In this document: positions 11,545 to 24,091 of the stretch, one piece after another | How the letters are laid out: each line of letters starts with the position of its first letter | Numbering within the stretch: position 1 is the stretch's first letter | Assembly (NCBI RefSeq): GCF_000003815.2 | Contig: NC_049994.1 | Span: 2,130,288-2,194,287, forward strand | Direction: 5' to 3' | From: Branchiostoma floridae | Lineage: Eukaryota > Chordata > Leptocardii > Amphioxiformes > Branchiostomatidae | Length of the DNA: 64,000 nt | Notes under the pieces: model-generated | Seen by the model: the letters and a program-made list of their open reading frames with translations, nothing else | Database searches by the model: none | What the model was told of the DNA's origin: nothing | Program-made: the position numbers and the translations under genes

Positions 11545-11790
11545 GACTTGTGGTTAGGGACGTTAACATTGGATCTAAAGGTTCTGGGTTCTAATCCGTA
11601 GCAGCCCCAATGCTGTACCCTTATGAAATACACTTTACATATATTTTTCCTGACTCAACTGAGGTGAAATGAGTACCCAGCTTCGCTTTAATAGGGATGT
11701 CCCCTAGGATGAGACGTAAAGCCGAAGGCCTCGTGTTTGATGAGATGCTGTCAAAAACCATGACACACTCATGGAAAAGTGTTGAATTTG
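11545..11790 (+). repeat. tRNA-like SINE, diverged
   Basis: A GGGTTCTAATCC B-box at about 11586-11597 is preceded by GGTTAGGGACGTTAACA. It is followed by a SINE-like body (CACTTTACA, then ACTCAACTGAGGTGAAATGAGTACCC). Old and mutated. Confidence 0.5.
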
Positions 11791-11916
11791 AAAACAAAAC
11801 AGTGCACACGGCGAATGTTTATGAATAAAGGGAAAACTCAGGGTAGTCTTAATGTCCTCGCCAGCGCCTGATCACATGTAACCGCAACCCTTCTCCCAAC
11901 CCTCTCCAGACCACAG

Positions 11917-11918
<2 letters not shown>

Positions 11919-11982
<64 letters not shown>
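11919..11982. repeat. (CA)n microsatellite
   Basis: 64 bases of uninterrupted CA dinucleotide. Confidence 0.95.
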
Positions 11983-11984
<2 letters not shown>

Positions 11985-12429
11985 TGATTTTCACTTCATA
12001 AATTGAGTTTTCTTGATACATTTACTTCCGCTACTACTTCGCTCCATACTGTTGTTTTCAGCAAACGGCGTGCCCACACGTACACAGCTCTCCTCGCAGA
12101 CTATTACCGCTGCAATTGATTAAACTTAAGAGTCTCAGAGTGGAGAAAAAGCTCACGTAACGCCAAGAAGCATGCATATTTTATTTACAAGGAACTCACA
12201 AGTCAAACATCAAAAAGCCTGATCCCAGCAGGAAATGTTAGAAATCCCTCGCGTAAAGCGATATTTGGACAGAAGTAATTGTCTCCATAGCGGAGTGTTG
12301 TTGTGTACGTGCCTTGGTGGGTTTCTCTGGGGGTGATAGACTGTACAAAGAAGAGCTCTCCGAAAGAGGAAACTAACGATACGAACTTGTTACAGCTACG
12401 GCCACTATAACATTTGGGATTTTCGAGAG

Positions 12430-12935
12430 GTGCTATTACATACAATGAAGAGCAGTATTTGAAGATTACAAACATTGGGCACAGAACTACCATTGCTAAA
12501 CTAAGAATCAGTTGCCACAGACTGCGTATTGAATCAGGAAGGCACAACCGCAGTCCTTTAGAACAAAGAGTCTGCCAATTTTGTACCTCAAACATGGTAG
12601 AAGATGAAGTGCACTCCACTGTTGATTGCGATATGCATGTCAATGATAAAAATACTCTATTTAGTTATATAGAAAGTAGATTCCCTCATTTTAGACACAT
12701 GAGTAGCACTGACAAGTTTATATTTCTCATGCGTTTTGACAAACCGACAATAGCTAAACCCATACAGTCCTACATTTTCACCATTACCAAGAAGCGAGAA
12801 GAAGTCAAACTTTTGTGTTAGACTAGATTTGTGATGCTTTTATATGTATATATCTTGACTTGTTGTGACCTGTACTTAGCTCGGTTGGGCAAAACTGTAC
12901 ACTAAAGGTCTTCATTCATTAATATCATGATGATG
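12430..12935 (+). pseudogene. LINE ORF2 C-terminal fragment
   Basis: The plus-strand frame from about 12430 to 12821 shows a zinc-binding C-terminal region of a non-LTR reverse transcriptase protein (RTTIAKLRISCHRLRIESGR, then VCQFC, EDEVHSTVDCD, DKFIFLMRFDKP). A 3' tail ending in AAGGTCTTCATTCATT follows. It is the inverted-orientation partner of the fragment at 9717-10110. 5'-truncated. Confidence 0.6.
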
Positions 12936-12949
12936 AATAAAATCTGAGA

Positions 12950-15910
12950 AGTCTTTGAATTTAAGCTCTACAGGTAAATAGTACATGTCTGCTGACGGCA
13001 TGGTGGGAAATAATCAGAAAATGTATTTCTCGCGGGCGAATAAAACACAACAGGTGTTCGATAACGCAAGTCATCTAATGCCTCTCTATGGGTATCTGTT
13101 GTGTTTTAAAGTGTTGCTACAACCACTTAATTCAATTTCATCAATGTCAGAATTTTAATTGTTATTTAATTGTTGAAGATATAATTGATGATATAGATGT
13201 ATTAATATTTCTAGAATTAGCTCTGGCTGGATAACAATTATTTGTATGAAATCCGCAATTCAGCCAAACAGGCTGTGAGTGATTTTTTACCAATAAACCA
13301 TTCATCATCATCATCATCAGTGACACTAAAAATGTTTGAAATGTTTGCCCCTGCAATTCTAATATTAGCCACCAGGAGGCCCAAACTTATGTTACTTCTT
13401 TCAAAGGGCATGGCCTATCTACCAACCAAACATCGTGACCATAGCATGTCCAGAAACCAGAACACGAGATATAAAACCCAGAAGTTTCGCTGCAGCAATT
13501 TCTAAGATAAATAGTTAGTTGCTGCACACCTTCAAGACTAGCTAGCTACCATCTCTTATAGGGAATTATCCTGATGCAAAATTAATGTATATGGGGTGGG
13601 AGACTATTCCTTCAGCAAGACTAACTGAGTTCTGATACTTCAACTTCTCTAATTAAAAAAAAAAACAATAGAGAGAAAGAAACAGCATTATTTTCATGTC
13701 AAAAAATAATGCACAAAATTGGGCACTTTCGCGGTGGATAAAACCTATTCAAATTTTCCGGTAAACACGACTGATGTTGTCAGAAAGAGAAAAAAAAACA
13801 TTGCGAACAATGCTTATGATGGTTCGGGTACATGTAACGTTAGTTTTGGACTACATTCTTCACATTAAAGCAGCGACACCTAGTTGCAGTGTGAAGTAGA
13901 ACAAGTCAGTATTACTGGTAGGAGAGTGACAGACAGACAGTCACTGAAATGTCGGCTAAGCATTAACGCTCCAGGTGCATATACATGCCTAAATACTATA
14001 GATTTCAAGATACTCCATACCTGAAGTAGTTTTGAATATATTTTTTAGATCCAACAGCTCTCATAATGCTAAGATTAAAGATTGCTTTATGATTAGAAAA
14101 AATAGTGACACCCATGTTTAGCCTCATGCCTTGATTGTATAGAGATTTTCTTAGTTTACATCCATTGTTTAGTTAGTAGAGCTTTAAGAGTCATTCTGTA
14201 TTCACCTTTGTTTTGTAGTTTATACTTGACCATACAAGAGTCACTTTACTTTTTGTCGTGTCAATAAAACTTGCATTGCACATAGAATAGTACAGTCCCA
14301 ACCCTCACACGAGTCGGGCTGGTACCTCGGCCTAGGGTGATACGGAGTACACCGTGTTGCCTTTTATTTATGTCATACCCAGGTCGGAAAACACTGATTT
14401 AATTGCCAAACTACACATAAGCCATCGAAAGGATACAATTCGACACATTGTTTCAACCTGCGCCAACAACTAATTTATATTCTGTAACAACATCAATTCG
14501 AGAAAAATTCGAACGAAAGAACGCCATTAGCCTGCACCTGTGATTTCGGCAGGCGTAAAGGGTGCTCTAGTCATAATGGATGGAAGCCTGCGTCACTGGT
14601 GTGATACAACTAAGAAGTCAAGTAAATGTGTGATACGGAAAATTATCGCTCGGTCCGGAACACCCGTATAGAACGTTATCGCGGCCCAGGAATGACATAA
14701 CAACTGAAAACAAACAATCCACCGGCTTAGCCTGGAATCCAGCCGTGTTGTGCTTTGGTCACCCTGAATCCCGTGTATGTACATTACGTTCTGGAACAGT
14801 GCGCTCTGTGATGATCACGTGTGACGAAACCACCTTGTGATGCGCTACAGAGACAACGCATGACGTCATAACCAGACGTAGGTCACGAGTCCACACGCCT
14901 GTGACTTAACAAGTGGTAACAGAGCGTATTCGTGACATCATAACAGTGGCGCCTGACGTCAACAAATCCTCTCGTGTCTTCCCGCCAGGAGGATGCTGAA
15001 ACAGGTGGGCTGATCTTGTCTCCTCCATATTCAGTTTGGTGATGATGTCATTTTGAACGGATATGGCTAAGAAAAAAAAATGTTGCGGTTCCTACCTTAG
15101 TACAAGCGGTCACTATGGAGGATGGTACTCAGGCGAACTCCCCATCTGTCTACTTGGCCAATTTCTACAGTTCAGCGACCTATGGAGTCTCGTAGAGAAA
15201 TATCTACATTTCGTCGGCAGCCGCTAGAGTTCGCTTTTGCATTGTTCTTTGCCTCCACGGAAGGCTCTGTCGCCGGCTTATTTCTACCTTCGGGATATTG
15301 CTGTTGTAGGTCTCTGTGTACTTGCAGCGATATCCCTTGATGGATTTTGTTTATCTTATAATCTTTAATATTCACCTAAAAGAAATAAGAAGAAGAAAGG
15401 CAAAGAATAGGCATGGTAGATACAAAACTAGACATCGTGGTACCCACAAAACAAAGAAGACAGTCGTGTACTGTAAACCCCATTGTACATATTCACAGTT
15501 ATATTTCCATATTAATTCCTTTCTCAAGGTACATCGCTATTGGATGGGTTTGTTTGTATTTCGACATATCGGTAGTGATTTAGGTCCCGGGCAACGTCGT
15601 AGCAGCATTTTCAGGTGACAAACAATTGTAATTGTTTTCTCCCAGTTAAAACTCAGAGCTCTCGTTAAGTTTAAGTCTTTTAGTATGGAATTTGTTGTGT
15701 GCAAATATTAACACAATTTGCTAACATTTAGAAAACTAAGATTTTACTGACAGTGATACTATGAATTTTTGCTTGTAGTTGTAGTAACTAACGGGTTCCC
15801 ACGGTTTTCAACGTCGAGTACAGTAATTATAAGTAATTTACACTATTGAAATATTACTGTTAGTCTTACCTCGTATGCTATTAAACTATACCAAATTTCC
15901 TTGTTGATGT
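12950..15910. other. Long gene-poor stretch
   Basis: No convincing exon or RNA gene. It contains a CAT trinucleotide run near 13303 and a region at about 14030-14280 that reads like a LINE 3' tail (TGTCAATAAAACTTGCATTG). A group of CRE-like sites lies at 14861-14961. Short open frames at 14.6-15.6 kb lack domains or codon bias. Confidence 0.45.
14861..14961. promoter_or_regulatory. Pair of CRE/ATF-type sites
   Basis: TGACGTCAT at 14861-14869 and TGACGTCA at 14954-14961 are perfect cAMP-response-element palindromes. A near match, TGACATCAT, lies between them. No gene start was recognised nearby, so function is unproven. Confidence 0.25.
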
Positions 15911-15920
15911 GTTCTTTGAA

Positions 15921-16352
15921 TAATCTCCAAGCAGATCCTACGGTAGCATAAGACAGTATCAAAAGCTGCCAGAGGAGTGAAGCTGGCTTAGGAGTGTGTT
16001 TGGCTACCAGGGATCTGCCTCCAGTCGGCTAGAACAAAGGCTATTAACATCCAATTGTTTCCCATTCAAACTGTGCTTGCAGTGTAGGTGCTAATTGCCC
16101 TCCTTCCTGTTTGGTGTTAACTTCCAACTGAGACATGTGCTGGTCACTGACTTTGTCCCAGTGTAATTCGCTCGTAAAATAATTAGCACATGGCAACAGG
16201 GTGGGGCAGCAACACCATTGTTGAATAGAAATGCTCCTCCCTGTTTCAGTGGAGGCAGATCCCCGGTAGCAAAATACACTCCTAAGCCGGCTTCAGTCCT
16301 CTGGCAGCTTTTGATACTGTCTTATGCTACCGTAGGATCTGCTTGGAGATTA
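15921..16352. mobile_element. Mutator-like foldback MITE with 9-bp target duplication
   Basis: 432 bases with terminal arms of roughly 90 bases. TAATCTCCAAGCAGATCCTA at the left is matched exactly by its complement at the right, with high similarity continuing inward. It is flanked by the direct repeat TTCTTTGAA at 15912-15920 and 16353-16361. A 9-bp duplication and long arms fit Mutator-type elements. No transposase. Confidence 0.8.
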
Positions 16353-16540
16353 TTCTTTGAAGATGTATTTACATATTTCTTATTCACACAATAGAATCGT
16401 TTTTAAAATTGACCACGATGCCTGTTATGATTTCATGGTCTTTATGGATGCGGTAATGTAGTAAGTTGACGCTAGCGCAGTAAGGTGAGCGGCTTGGCTA
16501 GTATTATGCTTTAGTCCCTTATACATGCGAGACAGTTTTT

Positions 16541-16681
16541 GAAAACGGAAAGCCTATTCTCTCATTGGCTGACAGCTGGTTTGGGGGGGGGGGGTCCACA
16601 GGAACTAAGAGTGACGGTTAAAAGAGCAGGATACATCCAGACAGGCAGTTTGGCTGTTGGATGTCCCTGCGTAGGAGGATG
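16541..16681. repeat. Half copy of foldback family seen at 39380-39648
   Basis: TTGGCTGACAGCTGGTTT through TTGGATGTCCCTGCGTAGGA matches the right part of the complete element at 39380-39648. The left part is missing. It includes a G12 run. Confidence 0.55.
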
Positions 16682-17189
16682 GTAGTTGTAGGCTCTTTGG
16701 TATGTATTGTCAAATGTGTAGACAAGTGATATGTTCCTATCGCAGAGTAGTTACCTTTATATGAAATGACAGTTATAAGGTTTTTTTTTGTCTGTGTTTT
16801 CGCTTGGATAAGTTAACCCTCAAACCACCGTGTGGGGTCAAAACTGATCTCACGTGTATATCAATATGACTGTGTACTTGTGACATTTCTGATCGAAAAC
16901 AAAATTCCTCCCATGAGTTTGCGTACATTCCCTCGAAATTACATGCATTTACAGTATTAAGAATAATGCTTAATGCAAGTGGGATGTTAAGATCCTTTTT
17001 TTTCGCATGGAAGATAATGGTAATGTTTTACACGTATCGTCTACAATTATTCAGTTCTTTCTACATTATAGGTTGGACATGAATACATATAGTTCTTACT
17101 ATAATATTTTATTTGTAGCGAAACAAATCAATTCTATACGAGTGAACGTGAAAGTGATAGCGAAAAAAAACTGTTAACACAGGATATGT

Positions 17190-19260
17190 AACTTCATTAC
17201 AACATTTAGCCCTCGATGTTAACTGATTTGGTTGAAAAACGATAACGTCTCTTTGCACTCGCATGAAAGATCGCTGTTTGTTTTGCTTTGTTATGTTCGA
17301 TTTATCGTGCATATAGACAAGTCTTTAAAATCAAATCATAAGCTTTAAACTAGTCAGGCATATGGACACTCGCCACGTGTCATTCATGCCACCTAGCGAT
17401 TTATATTATTATTGCAGCAAGAAGTGATTCCTTCTGCAGTAATGTCTTGACCTGCTAGGAGGCAATCTTGATCCATACGGCAGACTTTAATATCATAATA
17501 TATGGCTTTCTGTGAATTCGACAGGATTGTCACTTCACGCAATTTTGAAGGTCTTTGCGGAATAATGCGTGTTTTACAGGTCTCTTACAATCCACTACTG
17601 TAAGAATTAAGAAACAACCGAACAGCACGGAGTTCATACTATTCAGGAGGAGTTAACGAAATTCACAACGAATACAAACAATTCCTACAATAATATTATA
17701 TTGTAAAACCCTTTATTATTCGCATATTTCGTCGTGGATTGTATGCATTCTGTAAATTTTGTCTAAATTCTGTATATATATCGTCGGTTCTATAGAGGGC
17801 TGTGTATGAATGTGCGTTCGTCTGTGTACAACATAACTCAAGACTGCAAGTTTAATAAAGGGTATCCTAGCGGCGAGGCATGGTAGTGCAACAAAGCGTC
17901 AAAGTTGGTGGTCAAAATTTCCTTAAGTTTCAGGTTCGTCATTCTTATAGATATAAATATAAAATTCGTATAACTCCTTATGTTTGTTAGTAGTAGATCA
18001 TTTCAATTCCATACAATTCATCTAAATACTTAGTCGCCTCTGCGATAGTAAACATGATGTTAGCACAGGATAGGCAAACTCGTTATGATATTTCGTACTC
18101 AATGTATACGTGCGTTGACTGGTGGTAAGTCTCTTTGTTTATTGAAACATTTGAAGTTTGTTTACTTTATTCTGTTTGATTTGTTATACACAAGCATAGA
18201 AACTAAAATGTTAGGCTTTACAAATGCCATTGTGGCATGCCGACATGCCGACATTCGTCACGTGTCATTGAGGCCCCCTAGCTATTCATATCGCCTTGGC
18301 AATTGTTGGTGATTTCTTTTGCAATACTAACATGGACTGCTAGGAGACATTTCTTATCCATGTTATACTGAGATATAGGTATCTAGGTATTCAAGAGGAG
18401 TTTACGAAATTCACAACGGTTTAACGGAATACATACGTGGTTAGCATCTTACCACCTATGCGGCAAATACCCTGATCCCAATGGATTCCTTGGATGAAAC
18501 AAGAATGGAAGAATGCAATGATTCAGTGACGTTGAAACGTTGGTTGCGTCGCTAACATTGCTAACTATAAAAAGTAGATCGGATTTGTCGTGTTACAAGT
18601 AATTAAAAGCGTTCGTGCATCATCACCGAGTGAGCTGCACCGAGTTCGAATTCAGCCAGACCAATTATTTTCTTATGTTTGAAAAACACTTTACAGAACT
18701 GCAACGAGCCAATGCTGTAACAAATATGAAACATACGAATTTTGCCAAATTTAGATGACTTTGTGCCAAATGCAGTATATACAATTACAAGTATTATAAA
18801 AAAATGTATGATAAGTCATTATGTTTTTCATACACTTCAGTTGCATGTCTTTTATATTCCGTAAACTTATTATGATTGCTTAGGTACTCTGTGATTTTCA
18901 ACAAGTAGTCAGCATTTGATGGGCAACCTCATTACAACATTTCGTCCTCTGTGTTGACTGACTTGTTTGAGAAGAATACCTTTGTTTTCGCATTATAGAT
19001 CGGTGTTAGAATATTTTTTGTTTGTTTCTTTTGCGTTATTTTGTTTCATTTGCAAAATGTAAGCCTTTAAGCAAATTTCTAAAGCATCACAGCGGTCACT
19101 GGGGGATGCGTACAATCGACACGTGTCATTGATGGCCCCTAGCTATTCTTATATTTTCTTGCAGCAATTTGTGATTTTTCTGCAATAATGCCTTGAATTG
19201 AAATGAGGCAATTTTGATCCATACTGGAAACCCGATACTCTAGAATAAGGATGAAGAGTA
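17190..19260. repeat. Three diverged tandem copies of a ~0.87-kb unit
   Basis: The conserved block CACGTGTCATT, then CCTAGC and GCAATAATG/TGATCCATAC, recurs at 17374, 18259 and 19120, spaced 885 and 861 bases. Upstream blocks also recur (CATTACAACATTT at 17193 and 18931; GAGTTTACGAAATTCACAACG near 17648 and 18393). The copies are old. No frame is conserved between them. Confidence 0.6.
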
Positions 19261-20008
19261 CAAACCTGGTGTGTTACGCCATTAGGCGGTTTACCGGGTA
19301 TGCAATACAAACAAAACGTAATCGACGTAACATTGTAATAATAGGACATCTGCGGGTCATCCAGACCTGTAACGGTATACGATTTGCTACAACGAGTAAT
19401 CCTCGTGTGATGATTTCGTCATCCGTTATACTCACAACACCGCCCGTGCAGGCCAAGGGAAAATCGTAGCTTCTCTCTGTTTTCTCTTGATTCCGACAAG
19501 CTACTGTTTCACTCCCGAGTAGATTTCTTCACATGAGACAAGGTGAGGTAGATTCTGTATGTTATTATATTTTTAGCTTATGTTTTATAGACAAAAGAAG
19601 AGAAGAGACCCCAGCCGTTTCCAGAGATTTTCAACATGTCTTGATCTGAGTCATGGATGACCCGCCATGGTATAAGTCAGGCTATGGGGAGGGGGGCTTC
19701 TACCTGTAGTCAATAACCAGTGGGACGAGTAGACAGGAAATAATTGTTTCCAAACTGTAAATGTGCCAGATATTGCGTTTTTCGTTTGCTGTAAAATTAT
19801 GGATTGCTGAGGCTGACGACACGTTTACACAAATGGGCCCGACCGGGCAGTTTGGAAAAAAAAAGTACAACATAAAAGACAACAAAAACACAAAACGGAC
19901 CAAACATATATCCACAACACGTCTTATGTATCTTTACTGGCATAAGCCTTAATTTTTCGTTAACACAAACAGCCGGCTGGGCCCACGGCAGGAAATGTGT
20001 TGAAGGCC

Positions 20009-20212
20009 TAAGGCTTAGGTCACATTTCTAAACCGGGGCCCGGCCGTGGTGTTTAAAGAAACGAAAAGTTAAAATGTGTAGAAATATATGCAATTTATGC
20101 CCATGAATCTTATGTTGACATTATGTATATTCTGATGCCTTTTGTATCATTCTTCTCCCTTCCGAAAGCTGCCCGGCCGGGTCCCGGTTTGAAAATGTGA
20201 CCTAAGCCTAAC
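20009..20212. repeat. GC-ended foldback element
   Basis: The left arm GGCTTAGGTCACATTTCTAA plus a CCGGGGCCCGGCCG core pairs with the right arm ending AAATGTGACCTAAGCC. A second member of the family is at 30607-30831. Confidence 0.6.
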
Positions 20213-20389
20213 AGGGAATGCGTGGGTATTGGTGACATCATATTCACATGACATGGTTTATCTAAGGGGATCGAGGTGTCGCTTACAGAAAATACAGACG
20301 AAACAGTTGTCCGACGTCGCTATCTTACTATATGTACCTCCTCAACAGAAGTTAGGTACTCATTTTTACACCTTGATGGACTGAGTAAA

Positions 20390-20480
20390 GTCATGTAAGG
20401 AGCCTTTCCCAAGACAAGATCGGTAGCATGACAGGATTTAAACCCAGGACCTCTGGTTTCTGAGACAAAACGACCTGTCG
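20390..20480 (-). repeat. SINE fragment
   Basis: On the minus strand, a B-box-like GGTTTAAATCC is followed by the SINE body element TTGGGAAAGGCTCC. Short remnant. Confidence 0.35.
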
Positions 20481-20995
20481 TTACGTCATATAAACGCACG
20501 ACTATTTACTACGTGTAGTACCTGAAATAACAGAACAATCGCTGACCACAGCTTTGAATGGACATTTTGGTAACAGACATACGCGGTCAAAGATTAAAAA
20601 GAAATTACGATGGAAATATAATACTAATAGTAATACAATTTGTGATAATTTATACTAATGCCTGTTCGATTGAAAACGCATTTTGTGATTTTTGTTGACA
20701 CATGATTTCAAGCCCAAAACCCGACTGCATGCCTGAATCAAACAACTTAGTTTAACGGCATGTAACCCTCCAGGCAAGTATGTACAAGAGACTTATCTCT
20801 TGTGATCACACCGTCGCCACTGGGACGAAAACAAAAACGTTGTTTTGGGTTTGCTCTGTGTCTGTTTGTTTTGCATAACGGGGAAGCAGTATTGAAGGAC
20901 ACCTACTCTAAGGGATACGTGTTTTGGTATCTGTAAAACACTCTTGTGATATGTGACAGTTATATGAAGGGTCTTCAACGTGCTCAAACGTCTAG

Positions 20996-23124
20996 TTACC
21001 TTCGCCAAGAAGGTTATTACCTTCGCCAAGAAGGTTATATTTTGGGTAGCGTTTGTTTGTATGTATGTATGTAGAAGACCTGAATAACTCAAGAACGCCT
21101 GGATGGATTGTATTGATATTCAGTATGTGAGTAGGTCTTGGTGAGACCTAGAAACGATTAGATTTTGCCCCCTAGCCCCCTGTTATGGTACTGCAGCAGA
21201 ACTTCCTGGTTTGATATCTCAAGTTCTGAACATGCTACGGCCATGATGTTTTAGTGGTAGATAGCTCTTGATGCCGAGAGTAGGTGGTGTATTTTTGGGC
21301 CCCCTAGCGGCTTGTTTTGGAACTGCAGAGCAGGTTTAGTGTCAGACTTTAAAAGGGAATAACTCAAAAAGAGGTTAACGAATTGTTATGATTTTTGGTA
21401 TGTGAATATGATGTTTTAGTGGTAGATTGCTCTTGATGCCGAGAGTAGGTGGTGTATGTTTGGGCCCCCTAGCGGCTTGTTTTGGAACTGCAGAGCAGGT
21501 ACTGCAGCAGAACTTCCTGGTTTGATATCTCAAGTTCAAAACAGGCTACGGCCATGATGTTTTAGTGGTAGATAGCTCTTGATGTCGAGAGTAGGTGGTG
21601 TATGTTTGGGCCCCCTAGCGGCTTGTTTTGGAACTGCAGAGCAGGTTTAGTGTCAGACTTTAAAAGGGAATAACTCAAAAAGAGGTTAACGAATTGATAT
21701 GATTTTTGGTATGTGAATAGCTTAAAGGGGTATTCCACTCCAGAAGCGAGTGTTATTTTCTGATAGATGATATTTTTTGGGATACAAATGCACTCGACTT
21801 TTTGCAAAGTTACCTGATTTGCCTTTTAGACAATATTCTTTTCTAAATTAGAGCACTCCATGCGGACCCGCTTCTAATGTACTGCGCCGTATATGAGTTC
21901 GCGACTTCCGTCACACCTTCTCGCTAACGGTAGTCGGGATAAGCTTGACAAAGCAGTCAAGTGATAATCACACATGTAGGGAAATACAAAAAAAGTTTGA
22001 AGACTATATCATCTTGGGATGGGGATATTTGGCCACTTAATTATAAGGAGTTGAAAGTCGGTCAACGTAAAATGGCGGCGCCAAAACTGCTTGTATGGCC
22101 GACGTTGGGCACAATTTCTCGCTAACGGTAGAACCGCTGAGCGAACGAAAAAGGTAGGGTGGCTATCGGACATTTAGGAAGGAACACACAAAGTTTGAAG
22201 CTCAGCGGTTCTTGGAATCCAGAGATGTGGTCACTTTTGTGGATCATTCTTCTCTAAAAAGGCTACTTTTATACATCAACAAATTACTACAGAATGACCC
22301 ACAAACGTTCTAATGACGTTTGTGCACACACATACAGTCTACTCAAAAAGTGATCCTAAAACATCATAGTATCGAAATTTATACTAGTACTAACCGGTAC
22401 CTGTTCCCATGGTCAAAGCCACGTCCTGCCTCAGCAGCGCACAATGCATTAGAAGGGTCCTCAAGGGAATTCAAGAACTCGTTTGCTAAAATGTTCCCTC
22501 TGCGTTTAAGCTTAAATTTGTGGTAAATTTGACCAAACAAACTTGATTCAAACATAATTATTTATTGTCTGAGGAATAATGATACTCGTTTCAGGAGTGG
22601 AATGCCCCTTTAAGTGATGCTTCATATAATGACATATTAATTATACAAATATTTATCTAATTTGCATAATTAATTATGACATTTTAGTAACATGCTCAGT
22701 TCCAGTATGGGACCATTGCAACATGTGACACCTGTAACTGAGAAGGAGAAGAATATTGATTGATATATATTATGCAAAATAAATACCTAATTTGCATAAT
22801 TAATGAGAAATGCTACAATTTTATTGTCGTAAATGACATTAACTTCTTACTTGTAGCATTTGGAAGTTATGTACGGGTGAACATCGTTGAACATTAATTA
22901 TGCAAATGAGGGTCTCATTTGCATAGATTATCAGAAAATGCGATAAAAGCCTTCTTTCTTAACATAGATTGCGTACGTCTGGTGTTCGGTAGAGGAGATG
23001 ATCAACTGATACAATTTATGTAAATGAGAACCTTATTTTCATAATCAATGATAAACAATTAAAGCAACAGTTGTAAAGAAAGGTAGGATTATTTGGCGAA
23101 GGTATGGGGTCGTGGAACTCTAGT
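20996..23124. repeat. Long interspersed repeat, copy A (interrupted)
   Basis: Starts with a duplicated ACCTTCGCCAAGAAGGTTAT, then ATTTTGGGTAGCGTTTGTTT. It contains several internal copies of a block with GTGGTAGATAGCTCTTGATG and GGGCCCCCTAGCGGC, and ends GGTCGTGGAACTCTAGT. It is split by the piggyBac-like insertion at 21726-22609. Copy B follows directly in tandem. Confidence 0.7.
21726..22609. mobile_element. piggyBac-like MITE with TTAA duplication
   Basis: 884 bases bounded by AGGGGTATTCCACTCC and its near complement GGAGTGGAATGCCCCT, with TTAA at 21722-21725 and 22610-22613. The tandem sister repeat has the uninterrupted sequence with a single TTAA at 23511-23514. That empty site proves the borders. 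No transposase is encoded. Confidence 0.85.
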
Positions 23125-24023
23125 ATTTTGGGTAGCGTTTGTTTGTATGTATGTATGTATGTATGTATGTATGTAGAAGACCAGAATAACTCAAGAACGC
23201 CTGGATGGATTATATTGATATTCGGTCTTTGAGTAGGTCTTGGTGAGACCTAGAAACGATTAGATTTTGGGCCCCCTAGCAACCTGTTATGGTTCTGAAG
23301 CAGAACTTCCTGGTTTGATATCTCAAGTTCTGAACATGCTATGGCCATGATTTTTTAGTGGTAGATAGCTCCTGATGCCGAGAGTAGGTGGTGTATGTTT
23401 GGGCCCCTAGCGGCTTGTTTTGGAACTGCAGAGCAGGTTTAGTGTCAGACTTTAAATGGGAATAACTCAAAAAGAGGTTAACGAATTATGATTTTTGGTA
23501 TGTGGATAGCTTAAGTGATGCTTCATATAATGACATATTAATTATGCAAATATTTATCTAATTTGCATAATTGATTATGAAATTTTATGAACATGCTCAG
23601 TTCCAGTATGGGACCATTGCAACATGTGACACCTGTAACAGAGAAGGAGAAGAATATTGATTGATATATATTATGCAAAATAAATACCCAATTTGCATAA
23701 TTAATGAGAAAATGCTACAATCTTATTGTCGTAAATGACAGTAACTTCTTACTTGTAGCATTTGGCAGTTATGTACGGGTGAACATAGTTGAACATAAAT
23801 TATGCAAAAGAGGGTCTCATTTGCATAGATTATCAGAAAATGCGATAAAAACCTTCTTTCTTAACATAGATTGTGTACGTCTGGTGTCTGGTAGAGGAGA
23901 TGATCAACTGATACAATTTGTGTACATAAGAACCTTATTTGCATAATTAATGATAAACAATTAAAGCAGCAGTTGTAAAGAAAGGTATTATTTTGCGAAG
24001 GTATGGGGTCGTGGAACTCTAGT
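23125..24023. repeat. Long interspersed repeat, copy B (uninterrupted)
   Basis: Tandem sister of copy A: ATTTTGGGTAGCGTTTGTTT through GGTCGTGGAACTCTAGT. It includes a (TATG)n stretch and the unoccupied TTAA site. Ends in CTAG-T could suggest a Helitron-like origin, but this is weak. Confidence 0.7.
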
Positions 24024-24091
24024 TGTACGTTCCATTCGAGAAGACGTCCCTAACCTAAGCTAGGTACTCATGTTTACCTACGATGTACTTC

